A DNA stretch of 8,116 nucleotides, taken from assembly GCA_903953145.1 (NCBI GenBank), contig CAJBIL010000338.1:1-8116 (forward strand). Reading direction: 5' to 3'. Positions within the stretch are counted from its first letter, which is position 1; each line of letters begins with the position of its first letter. The position numbers and the translations under genes were made by a program. The stretch comes from an uncultured beta proteobacterium (GTDB lineage: Bacteria > Pseudomonadota > Gammaproteobacteria > Burkholderiales > Rhodocyclaceae). Below are positions 1 through 5,673 of the stretch, in pieces. Under the pieces are notes generated by a model, which was not told the origin of the DNA, searched no databases, and was given only the letters and a program-made list of their open reading frames with translations.

Positions 1-444
1 AGCGCTGCACAGGCTTATATCGAACGCTATTTCACACGTTACCCCGGCGTCGCGCGGTACATGGCGACGACGCGCGATACAGCGAAAATGCACGGCTACG
101 TCGAAACCGTTTTTGGTCGCCGACTGTGGCTACCCGAGATTCGTGCCAGCCAGGCTGGCCGCCGGCAGGGTGCAGAGCGCGCCGCGATCAACGCGCCAAT
201 GCAGGGTACGGCGGCGGATCTGATCAAGCTGGCGATGATCGCCGTGCAGCACTGGATTGATGCCGAGCAGTTGAAAACACGGCTGGTGATGCAGGTACAT
301 GATGAACTGGTACTTGAGGTGCCGGATAGCGAATTGATGCGCGTGCGGGTTGAATTACCGCCGCTGATGACGCATGTGGCGAAGTTGCTCGTGCCGCTGG
401 TGGTTGAGGTTGGCGTCGGGGCGAACTGGGATCAGGCGCATTGA
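1..444 (+). CDS. polA: DNA polymerase I, C-terminal end (partial, 5' end outside window)
   Basis: This is the last 147 residues of DNA polymerase I, the repair and Okazaki-fragment-processing polymerase of the cytoplasm. The frame is open from base 1, so the ATG at 61 is internal and not the start. Visible family blocks are YPGVARYM at residues 14-21, GYVETVFGRRLWLP at 31-44, the very conserved ERAAINAPMQGTAADLIK at 59-76, and the palm motif C QVHDE at 98-102. Asp101 of that motif is a metal-binding catalytic residue. It lies 46 residues from the C-terminus, exactly as Asp882 does in the 928-residue E. coli enzyme. The ending GANWDQAH is also near-identical to E. coli. The 5'-3' exonuclease domain, the 3'-5' domain and the O-helix all lie upstream of the window. 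It is a housekeeping gene, convergent with the sugar cluster and not part of it. Confidence 0.97.
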   Translation, partial: SAAQAYIERYFTRYPGVARYMATTRDTAKMHGYVETVFGRRLWLPEIRASQAGRRQGAERAAINAPMQGTAADLIKLAMIAVQHWIDAEQLKTRLVMQVHDELVLEVPDSELMRVRVELPPLMTHVAKLLVPLVVEVGVGANWDQAH

Positions 445-449
445 GCGCC
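435..449. terminator. Weak GC hairpin over the polA stop codon, possible terminator
   Basis: GGCGC (435-439) and GCGCC (445-449) form a perfect 5-bp stem with a 5-base loop that contains the polA stop codon. It sits at the point where polA and the - strand operon converge, where a bidirectional terminator would be expected. No T-run follows on either strand and the left arm is polA coding sequence, so the match to an intrinsic terminator is poor. It could be chance. Confidence 0.22.
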
Positions 450-451
450 CC

Positions 452-1468
452 TTAGCGCGCGATAACCGCCCGTTGTTCCTCCAGCCGTTCAAACGCAGCC
501 AGCGCATCATCCACCGAGATATCAATGACATTCAGGCTCGGCGGTTGCAGTAGCTCATGTGGCACTCCCCACGGTCGCCAGCGTTGCGCGCCGGAATTGC
601 CGAAAAAGCAGACGATCGGTTTGCCAAGCCCCGCAGCGAGATGCATGGCGCCGCCATCCGAACAGATCACCCGGTCACAGCTTCCCAGGCCGGCAATCAA
701 TTCCTCGAGTCGCTGTGTTGGAAAGGCAATGAGCGGCAGATCATGGCAAAGCGCGAGCAGATTCCCGGCTTTGTCATCGTCGCCGGGGTGTTGCGGATGG
801 TCTTCGGCGCCCGGCGACCAGAAGAGCAGGAAGCGTGCGCGATGGCGGGTATGCAGACGCTGTGCCAATTCTGCAAAACGTTCAATCGGCCAGCGCTGCG
901 CCGGTTTGCGTGCCGAAATGTGCAATGCGATAACGGGGCCGTCACCTGCGGGTAGCAGAATTGATGCGGCCAGTTTTTTGTTTGCCATGACGCGCACCGG
1001 GCCGGGCGTCTCGTTGATACCGAGCGGCTGCAGCAGTTGCATTACGGCTTGTGTTTCGTGGCCAGCATTGGCTTGCGTCAGCGGCAATGGGTCGTTAATG
1101 CCATCGGCCGCTGTACCGTAAGCAATCACCCGCTTGCCGCGTACCCAGCGGGCGAACTTGAGCGCCGCCGGTTGGTGCCCCGGTGTGGCAACGATGACCA
1201 GATCAAAGCATTCCTGGCGCAGACGGCGCATCAGCCGCCAGGTTTCCCACCAGATGGCGAGGCGTGATTCACCCGGGCCACGATGTTTTGCTTTGCGATA
1301 AACGCAGATTTCATCAACGTCAGGGTTGCCATCAAGTACTGGCGCATTGTAACTATTGACCAGCGCGGCGATGTGCGCGTCGGGAAAGTGGCTGCGTAGC
1401 GCCGAAAAAAGTGGCGTCGTACAAACGAGATCCCCGATGTTGTCGCGGCGGATGATGAGAATCTTCAT
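452..1468 (-). CDS. Glycosyltransferase family 9 (heptosyltransferase-like)
   Basis: A 338-residue GT9 enzyme of the family that includes the ADP-heptose:LPS heptosyltransferases WaaC, WaaF and WaaQ. These soluble or membrane-associated GT-B enzymes act on the inner face of the cytoplasmic membrane during LPS core assembly. The N-terminus reads MKILIIRRDNIGDLVCTTPL, the family's acceptor-side loop with the conserved Asp at residue 13. The C-terminal half has the donor-site signature: RWPIERFAELA (192-202), then SDGGAMHLAAGLGKP (270-284), closed by FFG. Length is normal for the family. The ATG start overlaps the preceding gene's TGA by 4 bp (ATGA), with no clear Shine-Dalgarno sequence, so translational coupling is likely. 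It is the last gene of the operon and ends 7 bp from the end of polA. Sequence alone does not show whether the donor is ADP-heptose or another sugar, so no waa symbol is given. Confidence 0.9.
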   Translation of the reverse strand: MKILIIRRDNIGDLVCTTPLFSALRSHFPDAHIAALVNSYNAPVLDGNPDVDEICVYRKAKHRGPGESRLAIWWETWRLMRRLRQECFDLVIVATPGHQPAALKFARWVRGKRVIAYGTAADGINDPLPLTQANAGHETQAVMQLLQPLGINETPGPVRVMANKKLAASILLPAGDGPVIALHISARKPAQRWPIERFAELAQRLHTRHRARFLLFWSPGAEDHPQHPGDDDKAGNLLALCHDLPLIAFPTQRLEELIAGLGSCDRVICSDGGAMHLAAGLGKPIVCFFGNSGAQRWRPWGVPHELLQPPSLNVIDISVDDALAAFERLEEQRAVIAR

Positions 1469-2607
1469 GGTTTAAGGCGCTCATTGGCCCAGCAAACGAT
1501 GGGTCGCAGGCGTTCGACAAAGGTGTCAAAAGAGAAGCGGGCTAGGTGTTCGCTGGCTTGCGCCGGATGCAGCGGCGTGGGCAGAGCAAGAAGACGCCCG
1601 AGCAACTGCGCAAAGTCGGCACCCGCATCTTCACGCGGATCGCGATAGAAAAAACCGGTCAAACTGTCGGCCACTGTTTCCGTAAAAGGCGGCGCCTGCA
1701 CGGCCAGCACCGGCAAATCGCAGGCTTGTGCTTCGATGACGTTGAGGCCAAGCGCCTCTTTTTCGGGTAGCCCGGTCATCAGATAATCAAGTTTTTTGAA
1801 AACTGCACGCACATCGGTTTGCTGTCCCCAGAAGCGCACTTGCCTGGCAACTGGCGCCAATACCTGGTCCAGGTCGCGTACTGAGGCGTAACCGCCACTG
1901 CCAAAAATTTCCAGATTAACCATCGGATAACGTGCCAGCACCGGCGCCAAGCTGGAGAAAAGCAGGGGAAACTGCTTGATCGGCGTCAGCCGCGAGACGA
2001 TGCCCAGGGTCAGGCCAGGGCGCTTCTCGAAGGTGACTTGCTTAAAAAAGGGCTGAATAAATGGTTGCAGATGGCCGAGCAGGCGGTCGCGTACTTTGCG
2101 GCGATCCCAGTCGTAGCGGGATTGACGATGAATTGCATGGTTTGCTGCTTCCGGCCGGTGATCAACATCGGCGACGCCGTAAAGGGCTTCGTTCCAGGCG
2201 GCTGCGCCAGCATCAATCAGCCCTGACCGAACCCAGCCGGATACCGGGAAAACCATGTCGTGTCGATCAAAACTGCGTGGGTTGCGACCCTGTAGCGGCA
2301 TGTGCGCCATTGCCGTCAGCAACCAGTGCGGATCGCGGCCGGAAAGAATGCACTGCGGCAAGGGGCCGTGACTGAGCAGCCAGAGGGGCGCGCGTGGCAG
2401 GGTCGCGAGTACCGCAGCTGCATCAGGTGTGCGCTCAATCCGCGTCGTGGCCGGCAGGCCGAGTTGCCCCCAGAACGTGGCATCGGGGTGGGCAAACAGC
2501 GTCGTGCTGACGCCGAGTCGATCCAGCGCACGGCAGAGGAAGGCGGTATATACCTCACCACCCCCAAAGTGCGGTTGCAGATTGATCTGGAAGATTTTTT
2601 TGCTCAC
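1465..2607 (-). CDS. Glycosyltransferase family 4, GT-B fold
   Basis: A 380-residue enzyme with a GT4 (glycosyl transferases group 1) C-terminal domain. The N-terminal acceptor domain begins MSKKIFQINLQPHFGGGE, where GGGE (15-18) is the usual glycine loop after the first strand. The donor domain starts near residue 198 with LGIVSRLTPIKQF, whose Arg206 and Lys211 occupy the usual phosphate-contacting positions. It continues with LEIFGSGG (232-239) and the diagnostic E-x7-E motif at Glu284-Glu292 (EALGLNVIE). The middle part (about 145-195) is poorly recognisable, so acceptor and sugar cannot be named. The start is GTG (2605-2607), overlapping the preceding TGA as GTGA. There is no Shine-Dalgarno sequence upstream (the coding strand there reads CCTCC), so it probably depends on ribosomes finishing the ligase gene. 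It also overlaps the following GT9 gene by 4 bp. It probably adds one sugar to the LPS core or the O-unit. Confidence 0.88.
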   Translation of the reverse strand: MSKKIFQINLQPHFGGGEVYTAFLCRALDRLGVSTTLFAHPDATFWGQLGLPATTRIERTPDAAAVLATLPRAPLWLLSHGPLPQCILSGRDPHWLLTAMAHMPLQGRNPRSFDRHDMVFPVSGWVRSGLIDAGAAAWNEALYGVADVDHRPEAANHAIHRQSRYDWDRRKVRDRLLGHLQPFIQPFFKQVTFEKRPGLTLGIVSRLTPIKQFPLLFSSLAPVLARYPMVNLEIFGSGGYASVRDLDQVLAPVARQVRFWGQQTDVRAVFKKLDYLMTGLPEKEALGLNVIEAQACDLPVLAVQAPPFTETVADSLTGFFYRDPREDAGADFAQLLGRLLALPTPLHPAQASEHLARFSFDTFVERLRPIVCWANERLKP

Positions 2608-3854
2608 GGCTGTGCAGGAGGGCGCGCTGCATGGCTCGCCCTATTTTGCAAGCTGCCGAGCAATATGCCGTTGACCAGCCAGAACCACAAAGCCATATCG
2701 CGGAGAAAAAAATCGTCAGTCATGTTTTTCATGAAAATTATGGTCAGTGTCGAGATGCCGGCAATAGCGATAAGCCGCTTGTCAGGTGCATCCGCCAGAT
2801 ATCTGGTGAAAGCACGCAAAAGGGCATACCAGAGAAACAGAAACGCCAGAATGCCGGGGACGCCCATCTGAATCCCCTTGTTCAGCAGCATGTTGTGCGC
2901 GTGCCAGAGCATGGTGTTTTCAGGCATGAATTCAGGGTACAGCTTGTCGAAAACGGCACGGCCAAAGCCGCCGCCGGTCAGCGGGTGTTCGATGATCTTC
3001 TCGACCGAGAATTTCCACAGTGGCCAGCGCACATCCTGCGCCACTGCGGTATGCGCAACCTGATCTACGCTTTCCCGGGTCTCCGCACGACGAAGCATTT
3101 GTGTCGCGAGCAGTGCTGCCACCAGGCACAGAGTACCCAGGAAAGCCGCAGCCCGTTTCCAGGTGAATTGATTGCGCAACAGCAAGGCTGCTGCGCAAAA
3201 AATGCCGGCCGCCAGTGCGACCATCGTTTGACGGTTATAGCTCAGTATCATCGCCAGAATATCGAGTGCCAGGAGGGTGGTGATGCCCGCAGATAACCGC
3301 CGGTTCCCTTTGTTCCATTGCGTCCAGGCAAGGTAACAGAGCAAAGGGAAGACGCACAGAATGTAGTTGGTATTGAATCCGGCGCGTGCCCAGCCCGGCA
3401 GGGCAAGAATCTGCCCCCACGACTTATCCATGCCGGAGACGCTTAATGCAGTGACAACCAGTATCAGATTGCAAGTTGCAGCAACGAATGCAAATTTAGG
3501 CAGAATGTCGTTAAGTTTTGCCCAGGTAAATGCAATTGAAAAAATTAAAACACAGTAAAAAATCTCCACCTTGATTTCGCCGAGTGATGAGAGCGGGTCG
3601 ACCGCGTAGAGGCATGAAATCAGTGCGATAGCGCCATAAATCGCCCAGGCGCGCTTTAATGGCAGCATCGGCCACTGGCGGGCGCCAATGCACAGGCAAA
3701 GCGTCGAAAAAATCAGTAAAACAAAAGCGAGGTTGCGGACGGCGATGGTGTTGCTGATTGGCAAGGTAAAGGCATACACCGCCAGGCTCACCCAGAACAA
3801 ATAGGGTGCGTATTTGAGCAGGAGGGAGGGAGGGCGCAGCGCGGGCAGGTTCAC
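2604..3854 (-). CDS. O-antigen ligase/polymerase family membrane protein (WaaL-like)
   Basis: A 416-residue very hydrophobic protein with about 12 predicted membrane segments (roughly 14-32, 41-57, 69-84, 96-112, 119-139, 159-177, 189-206, 210-227, 234-251, 332-349, 359-376, 387-401). A large loop at about 252-328 is presumably periplasmic. This is the Wzy_C/WaaL architecture. The loop carries HPLTGGGFG (290-298) and then HN at 320-321, nine residues, and G331-x-x-G334, matching the WaaL signature H[NSQ]-x9-G-x2-[GTV]. Arg208 (SYNRQT) and Arg276 (VRWPLW) are candidates for the conserved arginines that contact the lipid pyrophosphate. The family transfers glycan from undecaprenyl pyrophosphate to lipid A-core outside the inner membrane. 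O-antigen polymerases and protein O-glycosylation ligases share this fold, so ligase is the favoured but unproven reading. The start is GTG (3852-3854), 9 bp after the upstream gene, with only a weak GAAAG as ribosome site. No ATG occurs before residue 142, so GTG is the sensible choice. Confidence 0.86.
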   Translation of the reverse strand: MNLPALRPPSLLLKYAPYLFWVSLAVYAFTLPISNTIAVRNLAFVLLIFSTLCLCIGARQWPMLPLKRAWAIYGAIALISCLYAVDPLSSLGEIKVEIFYCVLIFSIAFTWAKLNDILPKFAFVAATCNLILVVTALSVSGMDKSWGQILALPGWARAGFNTNYILCVFPLLCYLAWTQWNKGNRRLSAGITTLLALDILAMILSYNRQTMVALAAGIFCAAALLLRNQFTWKRAAAFLGTLCLVAALLATQMLRRAETRESVDQVAHTAVAQDVRWPLWKFSVEKIIEHPLTGGGFGRAVFDKLYPEFMPENTMLWHAHNMLLNKGIQMGVPGILAFLFLWYALLRAFTRYLADAPDKRLIAIAGISTLTIIFMKNMTDDFFLRDMALWFWLVNGILLGSLQNRASHAARPPAQP

Positions 3855-3863
3855 CGATGACTT

Positions 3864-4841
3864 TCAGCGGGCCAGAAATGAACGCAAATAACGTTTGGCG
3901 ATTTTGCGATGCTGAGATAAGCCAGACGCATTCTGCCAAAGAAAACCAAACCAGTTCTCCTGACGAAGTCGGGAAATAATGGACTTTCTTGCAGCATGAT
4001 CAGGCATTTGATCCAGTTTGTGGAATACCGAGAAAGCGCCATCGACCAATTGATGTCTGATGAGTTTTTGCAATTCGTCATCAATCAAACGGGAGGTCAG
4101 CAATTTCTCAAGGGCATGCGCATTGAAGACACTGCTGGCGACGATTTTCTCCAGACGCCGCTGGTTTTGTTCTGATGAGAATCGCCGAATCGGCAGGCGA
4201 TAAAAATACGCAATATTTGGCTCGTAAGCGATTCGATGCGCGGCCAACAGCACCTGTGTTGTCCAGATGACGTCTTCGTGGATCAGACCTGGCACAAACT
4301 GCCAACCGCCATTCAGGAGGAAGTCACGGCGATAAAGGTGCATCCAGACCATATGCGGCAGTTGGTTTTTCTGTAGTCGTCTGCGCAACCAGTCGTCGCC
4401 CGAAATAACCCCGGTGGCGGGCATTGCCTCATAAATTGCCCGGTCGTTTTGACGCCCCTCGAAGTGAAAGTTCGCATTGAAAATGACCATCTCAAGCTGT
4501 TCTGCTTCGGCGCGTTCGAGGGGGCGGGCGTAGGCTGCCGGCGCCAGAAAATCGTCGGAATCAACAAAGGCGAGATATTTTCCGGTGGCGTGCTTCATTC
4601 CGGTATTGCGTGCGGCTGATAGCCCGCCGTTTTCCTGACGGATAACACGCATTTGCGGCATTTTTTCAGCATATTCCGCCAGAATGGCAGGGCAGTCATC
4701 CGTTGATCCGTCGTCAACCACGATAATTTCTTCGACGGGCGGCGTCAGTCGCTGAATGCTGTCAAAGCAGGCACGCAGGTAAGGCGCAACGTTATAGACC
4801 GGGATGACAAGGGACAGTAAAGGTGCGTCGTGCATGCTCAT
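3864..4841 (-). CDS. Glycosyltransferase family 2, GT-A fold
   Basis: A 325-residue inverting GT2 enzyme. The N-terminal catalytic domain (about 8-215) has the classic order: LVIPVYN (11-17), VVDDGSTDD (41-49) for nucleotide binding, QENGGLSAARNTG (69-81), and the metal-binding DSDD (94-97) in FVDSDDFL. HED at 188-190 (in LIHEDVIW) probably supplies the catalytic base, Asp190. The C-terminal part (about 216-325) is basic and helical, with no membrane segment, so the enzyme is probably peripheral at the inner membrane. Such enzymes in LPS and capsule clusters transfer hexose or N-acetylhexosamine to a lipid-linked chain; the sugar cannot be told from sequence. There are two possible in-frame ATG starts, 4841 and 4835. 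Neither has a strong ribosome site and the longer is used. It follows the methyltransferase after 79 bp, the widest gap in the operon, and precedes the ligase by 9 bp. The C-terminal third is noticeably A+T-rich. Confidence 0.93.
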   Translation of the reverse strand: MSMHDAPLLSLVIPVYNVAPYLRACFDSIQRLTPPVEEIIVVDDGSTDDCPAILAEYAEKMPQMRVIRQENGGLSAARNTGMKHATGKYLAFVDSDDFLAPAAYARPLERAEAEQLEMVIFNANFHFEGRQNDRAIYEAMPATGVISGDDWLRRRLQKNQLPHMVWMHLYRRDFLLNGGWQFVPGLIHEDVIWTTQVLLAAHRIAYEPNIAYFYRLPIRRFSSEQNQRRLEKIVASSVFNAHALEKLLTSRLIDDELQKLIRHQLVDGAFSVFHKLDQMPDHAARKSIISRLRQENWFGFLWQNASGLSQHRKIAKRYLRSFLAR

Positions 4842-4920
4842 CGGCGCTTAGTTGATGCGTCGTGCCGGGTCGCAGAAATCTGCGGCCTTATTCCCGCTGC
4901 CGGAAGTGTATTTCCGCACT
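4842..4920 (-). other. 79-bp intergenic gap with two small inverted repeats
   Basis: This is the only gap of any size inside the operon. In order of transcription it holds CGGAA-N6-TTCCG (4901-4916, 5-bp stem) and then an imperfect 8-bp stem with a 4-base loop (4869-4888; the core CGCAG/CTGCG is perfect). Neither is followed by a T-run on the - strand, so they are not standard terminators. They could stabilise or process the mRNA or attenuate read-through, or be chance. No clear promoter boxes are seen. Confidence 0.35.
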
Positions 4921-5643
4921 TCAGCGAGGGCGATAAAAGAAAAAGACATTTTTCCGGATGAGGCTGAAATCGAGCAGAAATCCTTGGGCGAATAAACGGG
5001 AAAATACCGTTGTTATACCATCGTTGCCGAGCACGTCCGGGTGCGTTTCAAGGCAGATCTTCCGGACGCCGGCAAGATTGGCGTAGGCAAAAAAATCTGC
5101 CTCACCCCCTTCTATATCCACAATCAGAAAGGTGGGAGACAGTCGTGCGAGCTCCGCATTAAGATCGCGCTGCGGTACTTTGATGGCCTGCGCGTTTGGG
5201 CTGCGGGCTGTCGTGGACGATGCCCAGAATTCCGGCTCAACGAAAAAGGTGCATTCACCGTCTCCCCGTGCCAGCAGTACATTGTGAACACTTGGCGCGA
5301 TGGCATTGCGTTCGTGCGTTGCGTGGATCAGCGGCATGAGCGCCGGATTCGCTTCAAAAGTATGAACCTGCTGATTGCCGATGCGTTTGGCACAGAAAGC
5401 GGACAAATACCCTAGTCCCGCACCTACCTCGACGACCGTATCCGTGGCTTCGAGCTTGCTGGCGACGATATCGACTTCCTTGCTTTCGTATTCGCCAAAG
5501 TAGATTTGTCGTGCAATCCCAGGTGCAATGCCGGGCTGGTTGCAAGGTAGCCAGATTCCCTGATTTTCTGCCCAGGGTGGCTGCTGCCAGCGCCAGACAA
5601 TTTTTTTCAGGCGCTTGTCGGTTTTTCCACCTTTACGAAACAT
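4921..5643 (-). CDS. FkbM-family methyltransferase
   Basis: A 240-residue S-adenosylmethionine-dependent methyltransferase of the FkbM family. Motif I VVEVGAGLGYLS (70-81) is the SAM-binding glycine loop. FEANP (96-100) follows, with the acidic residue that normally holds the ribose hydroxyls. IVDIEGGE (174-181) is the FkbM-specific motif (usually D-[IV]-E-G-x-E), and LETHP (198-202) the later conserved strand. The first 60 residues are basic and then variable. Family members O-methylate hydroxyls of macrolides or sugars, and FkbM genes are common in O-antigen and capsule clusters, where they are thought to methylate a sugar; the target here is unknown. The ATG start is well supported by AAGGA (complement of 5651-5655) 7 bases upstream. 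It lies 30 bp after the amidotransferase gene. There is no signal peptide or membrane segment, so it is cytoplasmic. Confidence 0.89.
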   Translation of the reverse strand: MFRKGGKTDKRLKKIVWRWQQPPWAENQGIWLPCNQPGIAPGIARQIYFGEYESKEVDIVASKLEATDTVVEVGAGLGYLSAFCAKRIGNQQVHTFEANPALMPLIHATHERNAIAPSVHNVLLARGDGECTFFVEPEFWASSTTARSPNAQAIKVPQRDLNAELARLSPTFLIVDIEGGEADFFAYANLAGVRKICLETHPDVLGNDGITTVFSRLFAQGFLLDFSLIRKNVFFFYRPR

Positions 5644-5650
5644 CAGCTTG

Positions 5651-5655
5651 TCCTT
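5651..5655 (-). promoter_or_regulatory. Shine-Dalgarno site of the FkbM methyltransferase gene
   Basis: The coding strand reads AAGGA, separated by 7 bases (CAAGCTG) from the ATG at 5643-5641. It is the clearest ribosome binding site in the window and fixes the start of the methyltransferase. The other genes of the operon have weak or no such site. Confidence 0.65.
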
Positions 5656-5673
5656 GTTTGAAATGCAGCGTGT

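Noticed and set aside
525..1121. Long + strand open frame (198 codons) opposite the GT9 gene
   Set aside because: The - strand frame carries clear GT9 motifs along its whole length; the + strand product is low-complexity, rich in Ser, Arg and Cys, and has no family features.
2302..3296. Overlapping + strand open frames (189 and 221 codons) opposite the GT4 and ligase genes
   Set aside because: They are antisense shadows: the - strand encodes well-formed motifs and membrane segments, and the + strand products resemble no family.
3511..3939. A 142-codon - strand frame spanning the GT2/ligase junction
   Set aside because: It conflicts with two better supported genes and its product is not recognisable; the short GT2-ligase junction is explained by tight operon packing.
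4842..4920. Internal promoter before the GT2 gene
   Set aside because: I could not find convincing -35/-10 boxes on the - strand in this gap; the inverted repeats alone do not support one.
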